Shown: positions 55,401 through 64,000 of the stretch, one piece after another
Layout of the letters: every line of letters begins with the position of its first letter
Position numbering within the stretch: the first letter of the stretch is position 1
Origin: CAVZXS01 sp963779325
GTDB lineage: Bacteria; Bacteroidota; Bacteroidia; Chitinophagales; Chitinophagaceae
Direction: 5' to 3'
DNA: 64,000 bases
NCBI GenBank assembly: GCA_963779325.1
Contig: CAVZXS010000037.1
Location: forward strand, 248,001 to 312,000
Notes under the pieces: model-generated
The model's input: only the letters and a program-made list of their open reading frames with translations
Told to the model about the DNA's origin: nothing
Database searches by the model: none
Made by a program: the position numbers and the translations under genes

Positions 55401-58278
55401 TTACCTCGGCACCAAATTCACCGGCAATATAAATTCAAAAACATTTCCTCCGGGTACACCGTTCAGTTCATTGTCAAATTGGTGACTGACCCTAAAACCA
55501 AAACTTACGGGTACCTGGTTCCACCATTTTGTATCAAAAAAAATTTCGCCGCCGGCGCTGCGCAGTTCCCTTGTCTGCGTTTTATCACGGCTGTACACTT
55601 TTGTGAAATCATAAAAAGCATTTGCCCTTATCCTGTTGAAGTAAACAATATTGCCAAAACCCCAATCGGGATAAGCGATAGGAAAATGATAATTGCCTGA
55701 CATGCGCCACATTCTTGACAAATAAAATTCCTGGTAGCCTCTCGACAAAGCAAAACGATTACTGAATAATTGCCGCAGTGTATCCCGCTGTTGAAAGGAG
55801 CCGGTCAATACTAAATTATGATTGACGTGTACACCCGGCAAATACAATGCAGCGGAAGATAAAAATTGATAGCCTGTAATATTGGTAACGGCATATCGCT
55901 GATTCAAAGAAAAAGCATAACCAAACCTTGGAAAAATATGCTGCCTCGCTTTTTGTATTTGCTGCGCATAACTTATAAAATGGTGCAGGTAGGTAAAATT
56001 ATTTTCGGCGAAATTATTTTTAAACGCACCCGTATTTTTTTCATTTCGTAAAACATAATTGGTACCTATATCCAAACTGCGAAAATTTTTCCCTTTGGTA
56101 AAATTAAAAGGAATACTCAACCCAATTCTTGTATCCACCTGGTTCCATTGTCTTGAACCAAGCGTATCGCCGGCTGTGCGATTAAAAGTAAATTCCGTTC
56201 CGCCGCTTACATACGGAAAAAGGGCGCCGTACGTACCGCTGAAACCAACCGCATTACTTTTTTCATTTTGATTATAGAGATAATACAATTGACTTTCAAA
56301 AGTATTCAGCACATTTTGTCCGTATAAAGAGAAACTAAATTCGGGATCGACATAATCGGGCCGCCAACTGTGAAAATTAAAAAGCTTTGTACTCTTTCTG
56401 TAAGGCTTTACACTGTAATTACCCTTGCCGGCTTTGCTTACCAATATATCCTGTACATTATCCGCATTACTTAGAGAATAATCAGCGAAAGGCTTTTGCA
56501 GAGATTCATTATCTACTTCTACCCAAGAATTTCCTTCTACAGCCTGCTGCTGCAACTGATAACCCTCCGCTGTAAAACCCGAATAAGTTATTTTATTACC
56601 GGAAGCATTTACATAATACTTTCCCAACGAAGTGGTATTTAATTTGAATATTTTTTTATTACTCAGCGGAATGGCGTACAGATCGTCATTACCAAAATAC
56701 GAAGCCGTAAAATAAACGGTATCATTTTTTACCTGCGGATAACCAACAACATTATAACTTAGCGGTGTCAAACGCTCTACGCTGCCGGTTGCAATATCGG
56801 CCTTTGCCAGTGCCATGCGTCCGTCGTGCAAACGAACAGCTGTTATCAATGAGCTTGCATCAATAAATTTAGGGTCGGTAAAAACAGCTATATCAGCCGC
56901 TTTTATTTTCTGTATTACTTCGCCGGTACCTGTATGCAAAACATGCAATTCACTTTTACCGTCAGCGCCTGATTGTACTGCTGCAATCCATTCTCCATTT
57001 TCCGAAATATCCGGTGTAAAATATTTTGAACGACGGGTAATTGTTTTCTGCAGGCCCGTTTGCACATCCAATAATCGTATTACACTGTAATCACGCCACG
57101 CCCATCTTGCATCGGGCTCATAAGCCGCATACACAATTTTCCCGTTGCGATAGCTGTATTGATCATCCGCGGAAATATCTCTCACAGCTATTTTATGTTC
57201 TCCCGCCGCATCCTTAACATAATATGCAGGAATGCTCCGGTAGCTTCTTTTCAAATACAATAGTGAGTCAGCATTTATACTGTACGGAAATACATAATCC
57301 GTAACATACTTTTTATTTACGGGCAAAATAGTTGTCACCGGAGGTTCGGATCCCCTGTTAAGCTTTAGTGGCGTCGTCGCAGACCCCGAGTCAGGTTTTG
57401 TGGATTGATTCGGGGCTCCGGTCAACTTTATATCGCTATTCAGCTTTGTAAATTCGAAAGCTCCCGCACGAAAAGTTTTATAACTAACTCCGCTGTATTT
57501 TTTTACCGCCCGCTGAAAAGGATAAAACAAACCTTTGAATGCGCTTGCATCCTTCGTTACTTTTTCCCAAAAATCAATTCCGTATTTTTCGCGGCCATAG
57601 TTTACCATTAAATAACCCAACGGGTAATGCGTAGGTACAAAATCTTTCAACGAACCGTTGCGCAGTTTCATCCAACTGAAATTTTTATCCGATTGCCACA
57701 AACTTTTGTATTCATTTAAAAACAGCGGAAGCCTGCCCCTGCCCTGCTTACTCAATACCGTTTCATTATACACCGCATCCCCTTCATAAAACCAATCAGG
57801 TACAGATGCCGCCGTCGCCAACGCCAAACCTTCTTCGCCTAAAAGATAATAAGCGAACTTGCTCAACCCGTTTCTGAAATTATTATACTGCTGCACATGC
57901 CGATACTCGTGTATGGCCAATCCGTCGGCCCAACCGGTACTGCCAAAATCAAAATTGTTGAGAATGGGTGTCATAAAAAATTCGCTGCGATAAGGACCCA
58001 AGCCCACATAACCGTTTGAAATAACGGTTTGGTTTTGCAGTACAATATTTATTTTATGTAAGTCTTTGCCCAATGGCACGGGAAAATGTTTTGCCTGGTA
58101 ATGAACCAGCGCTGATACACGTTGCGCTTGGCTGTCTAAGTCCGGTCGGGAAAATAATTTTTGCCGTATCAGTATTTATCTGTTTCCATTTAATGGAAGG
58201 CGGATTGCCGCCAAATTCCTGGGCAGAACTGAAAAAAGAATATGAAATAAAAAGTAATGAAAAAAGAAATTTGTACAT
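55401..58278 (-). pseudogene. HExxH metallopeptidase-like / beta-propeller / outer-membrane barrel protein, one frameshift
   Basis: About 958 residues when joined, starting with a signal peptide at ATG 58278 (MYKFLFSLLFISYSFFSSAQ). One extra base near 58137 shifts the frame; the corrected reading is DSQAQRVSALVHYQAKHFPV joining to PLGKDLHKINIVLQ. An HEYRHVQQY motif (HExxH) lies early with a downstream EGDAVYNE, as in MA-type zinc peptidases. A WD40/TolB-like propeller follows (about 290-560), and the last third reads as outer-membrane beta strands. A Pro/Ser/Thr-rich linker between peptidase and propeller is encoded by a repeat element (57366-57417). Function unknown. Confidence 0.75.
57366..57417. 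repeat. REP-like element, family D, copy inside a coding sequence
   Basis: In the minus orientation this matches 39125-39176 over 52 nt with 5 differences and keeps the same stem. It is read in frame and encodes GAPNQSTKPDSGSATTP, a linker within the HExxH/propeller protein. Confidence 0.85.
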
Positions 58279-58438
58279 GCAGTCGTTAATTTGAAACGTA
58301 AGATACGTTATCAAATAAATAAAATGATAAGCTTAACGGATAATTTAAGAATTGAACAGCAGGGTACTCTTTCCATATTAATTTTACTTTTAAAACCACC
58401 GTGGCAGCGAGAGCGGAGATTGGAGTGAGAATTAAAAT

Positions 58439-58475
58439 AAACCGATACCCGAATCAATGACCCGGGTATCAGTTT
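58439..58475 (-). terminator. Terminator of the secreted-protein gene 58493-58900
   Basis: AAACCGATACCCG (58439-58451) pairs with CGGGTATCAGTTT (58463-58475), one mismatch, 11-nt loop; on the minus strand the stem is followed by ATTTT. Confidence 0.7.
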
Positions 58476-58492
58476 ACTTTACACAGGTGCAA

Positions 58493-58900
58493 TTACTTAA
58501 GTTTTGTAACTTCCGTGTCATTTACAATACGAGTTTTGGCAACTACCTTGTATTTTACAGAGGTATTGGTTTTTAAATTGGTGAATTCAAAATAGAATTC
58601 ATCATAAGGAGCATCTTCGCTTACCAACTTAAATTTACGTTCAATACTTTTACCTTTAATCCGGTCGGAGTAAATCAAATTACCCTGCACATCTTTAATG
58701 GTAAATAAAAACTCTTCTTCCGCTTTATTGCCAAAAGATACATGGAAAATCGGCGATTCATTTTCGTAACCGATACATTTTACAACAACGGGTAATTTTT
58801 CGCTGTTGTTGTTGGCCTGTGCCGGCATAGCAAATGAAATAGAAAATAATACTATCATTGCTGCTGCAAAAAGGCGGAAACTGTTTACTGCTGTTTTCAT
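58493..58900 (-). CDS. Small secreted protein of unknown function
   Basis: 135 residues. Signal peptide (about 1-29, ending MPAQANN) then a single beta-sandwich-like domain: PVVVKCIGYENESPIFHVSF, FTIKDVQGNLIYSDRIKGKS, FYFEFTNLKTNTSVKYKV. This type is common in Chitinophagaceae, usually as strongly expressed periplasmic or surface proteins; no known activity. Own terminator downstream. Confidence 0.75.
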   Translation of the reverse strand: MKTAVNSFRLFAAAMIVLFSISFAMPAQANNNSEKLPVVVKCIGYENESPIFHVSFGNKAEEEFLFTIKDVQGNLIYSDRIKGKSIERKFKLVSEDAPYDEFYFEFTNLKTNTSVKYKVVAKTRIVNDTEVTKLK

Positions 58901-59285
58901 AATAACTGTTTTAAATTTTAATTAATAAAAATTCATGTCTCATTTTCACTAACAGCAACCGAAAGAATGTACGTACAAGTAAAAAAACTCAGAGCAGGCA
59001 ATTGTAGGGAAACTTCTTGTTGACTTTTGAAATAAGTCAGTTGAGTAAATTTGATGATGTAAAAGTATACTGCAAAGGCGATGCATTCAAACCAACTTAT
59101 TACCGGTTTCATTACGGTTAAATCGATATTAAAAAGATATAACCCTTTACAGATAAGCGTTTGCGGATAAAATCAGCATGATGCCCAACGCCCTTTCCGT
59201 GAGATAAACCGGACCTTATGTTAATAACAGCTTAACATTAAGAGTATTTTTTTTGAATTAAATACAAAAACGCAGGAAATAATTT
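58901..59285. other. Gene-free interval
   Basis: 385 nt between the small secreted protein and the DUF3857 pair. I see no ORF, hairpin or family repeat I would defend; the promoter of the secreted-protein gene should be at its left end. Confidence 0.5.
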
Positions 59286-61214
59286 TTAGAAAGCTTTCTT
59301 TTCCACGGGTTTGGTATCCGGTTTTTTAATCACAATTTTTTCGCCGTCATCCTGCATTATTTCATCAAAGAATTTTTTAACCCCGGCATACTCCGCTGCA
59401 GGAATTTTATGCTGCTTTAGAATTAATGTAGCGGTGGAAAAAACAGCATTTGCTTTTTCATCGTAGCGATAAGCGGATGAGTAGTTGGCGTAAGCACAGG
59501 ACAATTTCTTTTCCTTTGGTAATACATCGGGCTTAAAGCCCTCGGGAAATTTCAATATTGTTGTATCATATTTTTCAAACGGGTACCTGAAATAAAAATC
59601 AAGTTTCCTGTCTTCCGCTTTCGGTATTTTGCTGCTCCACATTTTGTAAATACGGGGGTTGATAAATAATTTATTACCGCTGTTGAACTCCGGTATTTTG
59701 GCAACCGCCATTTCAAGTTTTGAAATATGATCTCCGGCAGCTTTGTCTTGCGATAATATGAAATCATCCGGCTGTTTGAATCCGAGGTAAAGCACAATTG
59801 ATTCTTTTTGATCATCTTTCTTTTCTTTCAAAATACTGTTCATCATTTCTTTGTATTCACCTTTAGTTGTGAAAACCGATTCTGTTTTGCCTGACAGATC
59901 ATCCATTAATTGCACTGTGGTATGAGTTGCAAAAACATTATCACCTGATTTACTTTTGGGCGTTGGTACTAATACGCCGCCATTATCAGTAAGCAGTAAA
60001 GCATTACGGTTTTCTGTAGAAGTACCCAATACACCAAATTCAGCAGTAGGGCTTGTACATTCCAGCCAAACTGAGTCTTTTGACAAAGGCACACAAAGAA
60101 CAGCATGATTGAAATTATCAGTCGGAAAAGAAGGGTCAAGTGGCTCTGAATTATATTCTGCCCTAATCATCACAACATGACTTTTTATGCCTATTGCATT
60201 TAAAGTTGCTTTCATGTAATTACTCAACGCTTTACAGTCTCCGTATTTTTTTTGATCTGTAAATTCGGCAGAGAATGGTTTCCATCCTCCAATTCCCAGT
60301 TGGATACTTACATATCTGAAGTTTTTCTGCATATAACTATACAATCGTCGTATTTTTTCTTTATCGTCCTGTGCATCCTTAACTAAGTCTTTAAAATACT
60401 GCCTCCTGTTTTCCGGTAACACATCAAGGCCTGTATATAAATCGTTCATCCATTTACCGTAACTGCCCCAAGTAGTAAATTTACCCGGATTACCATAATG
60501 TGAAAATTGATCAAGTACTATATTTATATGTGGAAACATATCTGCAGTTGAAACAGCCCCCAATTCATATTTAACGGGAGCCAAATTTTTGACAGACCAT
60601 TCATATTTTTTATATTTTCCATCATCGGCAATTACCGGTTCTATTGAAGTATTTTTTGCCTTATAGCGTAAATTAAACCCGGCGGGTATTTTTGCCGTGT
60701 AGTGCGATTCAATAACGGCTTCGCCGGCACTAATAAATCGATAATCAGGTATTGAGAGTGTACTTTTTATTTTTATCTCATATTTAAGCTCTACTGTAAC
60801 CGGGTATGTAACTGATGGCATATAATAATACGTCACATAGCCGTCATCAATAAGCCCTTCGCCAATGGCGGTGGTTGACATATCTTTTTTCTTATACTTG
60901 GCCGTTTGCTTACCTGCGGCATCAAATACTCTTATTTCCGCCTCATCCAATACAATGTATTTTGAAGTATACTCTTGAAAAAGGAGTGCATCTTTTCCCT
61001 CTTCATTTAATACTGTAAATATTTTGTGTACTTTTTGTGAAGTATGATCCAAATCCTCCACTTCAAAATCAATTTTTTCAAAGTGCGTTATTACCGAAGC
61101 ATTTTTCTTTATACTGTCGGGTACAGTAAGCAAACTGTATATGCCGCCTTGTGCATATCCATGCAATGCAAAAAGAAAAAAAACAATTAAACAACCAATA
61201 CATTTTTTCATCAA
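59286..61214 (-). CDS. DUF3857 transglutaminase-like protein with intact active-site Cys
   Basis: 642 residues with a signal peptide. DUF3857 (about 45-230) precedes a transglutaminase-like core (about 265-385): YGDCKALSNYMKATLNAIG supplies the catalytic Cys, and NFNHAVLCVPL the His, with Asp/Glu in WLECTSPTAEFG. The final domain is beta-rich. Likely periplasmic; substrate unknown. Follows its paralogue by 12 nt in one operon. Confidence 0.88.
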   Translation of the reverse strand: MMKKCIGCLIVFFLFALHGYAQGGIYSLLTVPDSIKKNASVITHFEKIDFEVEDLDHTSQKVHKIFTVLNEEGKDALLFQEYTSKYIVLDEAEIRVFDAAGKQTAKYKKKDMSTTAIGEGLIDDGYVTYYYMPSVTYPVTVELKYEIKIKSTLSIPDYRFISAGEAVIESHYTAKIPAGFNLRYKAKNTSIEPVIADDGKYKKYEWSVKNLAPVKYELGAVSTADMFPHINIVLDQFSHYGNPGKFTTWGSYGKWMNDLYTGLDVLPENRRQYFKDLVKDAQDDKEKIRRLYSYMQKNFRYVSIQLGIGGWKPFSAEFTDQKKYGDCKALSNYMKATLNAIGIKSHVVMIRAEYNSEPLDPSFPTDNFNHAVLCVPLSKDSVWLECTSPTAEFGVLGTSTENRNALLLTDNGGVLVPTPKSKSGDNVFATHTTVQLMDDLSGKTESVFTTKGEYKEMMNSILKEKKDDQKESIVLYLGFKQPDDFILSQDKAAGDHISKLEMAVAKIPEFNSGNKLFINPRIYKMWSSKIPKAEDRKLDFYFRYPFEKYDTTILKFPEGFKPDVLPKEKKLSCAYANYSSAYRYDEKANAVFSTATLILKQHKIPAAEYAGVKKFFDEIMQDDGEKIVIKKPDTKPVEKKAF

Positions 61215-61226
61215 TCAGTTTTTATA

Positions 61227-63182
61227 TTACGGATTCGCTTTTTTTCGTATTACAAATTGTTCGTTCAGTAATTCAAACAATTGTTTATAAAATTCCCTGA
61301 ACTCTGCATACTGGCTTGCCGGGTAGAAAGGCCTTTTAAAATCAAGCTGAAACCTTACCGACAAACGATTGCCGCTTACCTGCGACACTCTTGAGATAGT
61401 AATGCTTGTATCGGGCATAATCATCTTCATGTTTTTGGGCAATTCCTCAAATATCGTTCCCTCGGGCACAACAAAATTTCCTACCACAACATAGCTCTGA
61501 TTCATTCCGAAAAATACATCCGAAAAACGATCATCGGCTACAAAAGGATTTTTTTCAAGACCCGTAAAAAGATTGACGGAGAAATAACTGTAATCGCCGG
61601 AAGAGTTGAGCGTTTGATTAAAATTAATTTTTTGAACCAACGGCAAACTGTCGGATTCTGCATTCTCAAAACTCACTTCTTCAATAGTCATACCCGGGCC
61701 GGCTTCTTTGTTGAGTTGTTCCAGGAACTTATCTTTCCCCTTCTTTACTAATGCAGCGGGGCCAAGGCGTGCATAATCAAAACTATTGATACTCGCCCGG
61801 CCCGTCATCTTACCGGCTTCATCAATTTGCCCGTTTATTAAAATCATATTTTTCGCCGACTTATTTTGATCCGCTAATATTTTCCAGCCCCATTCATAAG
61901 TTTCAATTTTAGAAATAACCAATCCTTCCGTCATTAATACATCACGCGGAATAAGATGTACGGGCATATCTTTTTCCGATGCATCCAGCACATATATTTT
62001 ATCATCAATATCTACATAAGCCATTACTTTATCAAATTGATTAAATCCCGGGTTACCGTAAGTTCCGGCATCGGCCGAATTAACCAAACCGTTCTCATGC
62101 GTACTGACCAATACCGGGTAAGCTTTTAAATCAGCGTCTTTAAGCAGGTTTGTCAATATAAGATTGATCTCTCCCACCGTCCCTTTTTTATCTTTCCAAG
62201 CCGATTTAACACCGTCGAACGCCCAGATACCCCTGTACTCATTCCATTGCATATTCTGCTGTACATACTTATAAATGGTTTTCATTTTTTCATACGGCGC
62301 GGTAATGCCTTTTAATTTTTCATCTAAATCAGAAGTGCGGGGAATATTCTTTTTCAATTGCATTCCGAAGTCTTCATCTTCCATCAAATATTTTATAACC
62401 TTCGGCCAATTTATTATGCGGCTTTCCCTTCTTCCGTTTATGGGATAAGCTACTATTTTTGTTTCAAGATGATCTTTGTAATAATCTTGATTTACAATAT
62501 AGGGCTCGTGCCTGAAGGCAGGCACATTATTCATGGAGTATAATTTAGATGCCCGGCCTGCTTTGTTTTCCTCCTTTGTTTCATATTTATTATTACAAAA
62601 TGGAATTGCAGCTATTTCAATTTCTTCAGGAAAGTCAATAGTAAAACGATTGTATTTAACGGGAATTGACCTTTGAAAATACCAGTCGATAAGACCGATA
62701 TTGCTGTGCTTGTATTTGTATTCAATAATGCTTCCCGGTTTTACTTCAGGAAACGTAAATACTTTTTCGGAGTAACGCTTATTTACTTTCTTTTCATAAA
62801 TTAATTTTTTTTCAACCGCGGTCACTTTAATATTTCCTGCTTCATCCAGGTTATAGGTTCTTGCTTCCAAGCCTGTTATATCCTCTTCATTCCTGAGGCT
62901 GATATACTGCAAGTGAATATTAGCCTGGTCAGCCCCTTCTTGTGTGAGTATTTTAATGCGAACTCTTCTCTTCAGTTCTGCCCCGAAGTTGTACAGGTAA
63001 TCCAAATCGCCGGTTTCAAATAATACTACCGCTTCGGCTTTTTTGTCAAAATCACATTCTTTCATTTCCAAGTCGGCTTTCTCTACTTTGCCAAACTCAG
63101 GTATCTCGGATTTTTTTCCTTTCTGGGCGCTTACATACAGGCCGAACCCGATAAGGGCAATGAGTACTGATATTTTTTTCAT
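61227..63182 (-). CDS. DUF3857 transglutaminase-like protein lacking the active-site Cys
   Basis: 651 residues, same architecture as the downstream paralogue: signal peptide, DUF3857 (VKPGSIIEYKYKHSNIGLIDWYFQ), transglutaminase-like core (about 280-400). At the place of the catalytic G-D-C the sequence reads KKGTVGEINLILTNLLKDAD, so the Cys is missing, while DKVMAYVDIDDKIYVLDASE keeps the rest. It probably binds rather than cleaves, possibly as partner of the second gene (inference). Confidence 0.87.
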   Translation of the reverse strand: MKKISVLIALIGFGLYVSAQKGKKSEIPEFGKVEKADLEMKECDFDKKAEAVVLFETGDLDYLYNFGAELKRRVRIKILTQEGADQANIHLQYISLRNEEDITGLEARTYNLDEAGNIKVTAVEKKLIYEKKVNKRYSEKVFTFPEVKPGSIIEYKYKHSNIGLIDWYFQRSIPVKYNRFTIDFPEEIEIAAIPFCNNKYETKEENKAGRASKLYSMNNVPAFRHEPYIVNQDYYKDHLETKIVAYPINGRRESRIINWPKVIKYLMEDEDFGMQLKKNIPRTSDLDEKLKGITAPYEKMKTIYKYVQQNMQWNEYRGIWAFDGVKSAWKDKKGTVGEINLILTNLLKDADLKAYPVLVSTHENGLVNSADAGTYGNPGFNQFDKVMAYVDIDDKIYVLDASEKDMPVHLIPRDVLMTEGLVISKIETYEWGWKILADQNKSAKNMILINGQIDEAGKMTGRASINSFDYARLGPAALVKKGKDKFLEQLNKEAGPGMTIEEVSFENAESDSLPLVQKINFNQTLNSSGDYSYFSVNLFTGLEKNPFVADDRFSDVFFGMNQSYVVVGNFVVPEGTIFEELPKNMKMIMPDTSITISRVSQVSGNRLSVRFQLDFKRPFYPASQYAEFREFYKQLFELLNEQFVIRKKANP

Positions 63183-63516
63183 GTAACGGTTCTGTTTTAG
63201 GTGGTGGATGCAGATAGATTGTATAATATTTAGTTGTGGCTTTTTTTATTTCACAAAGGGCAAATGTTACTTTAGTAAAATTAATATTTTAAAGCAATAT
63301 GCCGAATAACGTGTGTTAAAATTTCGGCTTTATAATAAAAGTCCGGTATTTGTACCGTAATCATCCGTACAGCACGCCCGGGAACGATATTTGCAACTGC
63401 TTTTCCGATTTATCGCTAACCGAAAAAGGTTTTCGGGCCGGTTAAATTTTTCGCTATATTTATTCAGCCTGTTTACCGGTTAACAACAACTAACGCTGAA
63501 CTTAAAAATCAATTGT
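63183..63516. other. Divergent upstream region
   Basis: 334 nt between the divergently transcribed DUF3857 operon and the DUF1080 gene. It must hold both promoters; I cannot place them with confidence and see no repeat. Confidence 0.4.
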
Positions 63517-64000
63517 ATGAATTATAAAATTACCGCTTCATTCTTTGCTTTATCATTAGTATACATTGCTGCATGCAGCCAGCAGACCGGCGATCCGAAA
63601 GCCACCGAGGTATGGGAGCCCGTGCCAAAAGTAATTACACCCGTGGTTGCCAATCAGCCTCCTTCCGATGCCGTCGTTTTGTTTGACGGAAAAAATTTTA
63701 CTAATTGGCAGGCTGAAAAGGACGGCATCGCTACCAAATGGCAATTGAATAAAGACGGTTCTATGTATGCGGTAAAAGGAGCAGGCAATATACAAACCAA
63801 ACAAGCTTTTGGCAATTGCCAATTGCATGTAGAATGGCGCACACCTGCAAAAATAGAAGGTGAAGGACAGGGCCGCGGCAACGGCGGTATCTTTTTAATG
63901 GGTCTTTATGAGTTACAGGTACTGGACTCCTACGAGAATACTACTTACCCCAACGGACAGGCCGGCAGTATTTACAAACAACATATTCCGCTGGTAAACG
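63517..64000 (+). CDS. DUF1080 (3-keto-disaccharide hydrolase family) lipoprotein, 3' truncated
   Basis: ATG 63517 starts a lipoprotein signal (FFALSLVYIAACSQ, lipid Cys near 20) and the frame is open to the window end. Typical family stretches: VVLFDGKNFTNWQAEKDG, GNIQTKQAFGNCQLHVEWR, GRGNGGIFLMGLYELQVLDS. The family is a concanavalin-like beta-sandwich acting on carbohydrates, in some members on 3-keto-disaccharides. The gene continues beyond 64000. Confidence 0.88.
   Translation, partial: MNYKITASFFALSLVYIAACSQQTGDPKATEVWEPVPKVITPVVANQPPSDAVVLFDGKNFTNWQAEKDGIATKWQLNKDGSMYAVKGAGNIQTKQAFGNCQLHVEWRTPAKIEGEGQGRGNGGIFLMGLYELQVLDSYENTTYPNGQAGSIYKQHIPLVN

Overview
The window is a stretch of a Bacteroidota chromosome, most likely Chitinophagaceae or a close relative. 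The evidence is a type IX secretion C-terminal sorting domain on a secreted protein, an ECF sigma factor / FecR anti-sigma / STN-domain trio, a TonB-dependent receptor with a carboxypeptidase-like N-terminal domain, a head-GIN lipoprotein, DUF3822 beside rsmD, DUF2027-Smr, tandem DUF3857 transglutaminases and a DUF1080 lipoprotein. GC content is moderate to low. No rRNA, tRNA, CRISPR array, integrase or transposase was found; the one clear RNA gene is RNase P RNA (minus strand, about 3985-4362).

Layout: 1-4.4 kb holds a truncated T9SS-secreted sortilin-like protein, a CPBP membrane protease and rnpB. From 4.4 to 11.3 kb (minus strand) lie a GIN lipoprotein, a TonB receptor and a sigma/FecR/STN operon whose last product carries G-x-Q-x-AGV-x-N repeats. 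From 11.8 to 22.3 kb is mostly housekeeping on the minus strand: Smr protein, amino acid permease, polyprenyl diphosphate synthase, RNase R, LpxK, 5-formyl-THF cyclo-ligase, BioD, RsmD, DUF3822. A MATE exporter (23-24.4 kb) sits between two copies of a palindromic repeat. From 24.8 to 34.1 kb are an ATP-grasp-like protein, a cupin, a beta-lactamase-fold protein, and a catabolic cluster of ethanolamine-type permease, glutamine-synthetase-like ligase, iron alcohol dehydrogenase, class-I amidotransferase hydrolase and aldehyde dehydrogenase. That set fits a gamma-glutamylation route for ethanolamine or a similar amino alcohol, but four of the five frames are broken.

The most notable system is at 34.9-43.2 kb (minus strand): an aerobic carbon monoxide dehydrogenase operon in the order coxM-coxS-coxL-coxG-coxD-coxE-coxF, followed by a monohaem cytochrome c. 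CoxL carries the form I signature AYRCSFR, with the cysteine that binds copper in the Mo-Cu site, and the CoxF/XdhC-like protein has a C-terminal Cys-rich YHS domain. From 43.6 to 64 kb are small lipoproteins, an AlkD-like protein, Aat, an M16 peptidase pair, an esterase, a Bro-N protein, ValRS, a HExxH/propeller/barrel protein, two DUF3857 transglutaminases and the start of a DUF1080 lipoprotein.

Two features run across the window. First, ten loci contain about 14 frame-breaking indels plus two in-frame stops, including the normally essential valS. Eleven of the 14 read as single extra bases, so consensus errors are at least as likely as gene decay. Second, the gaps between genes are full of short palindromic or iterated repeats of several families, one of which is also found in frame inside a coding sequence.
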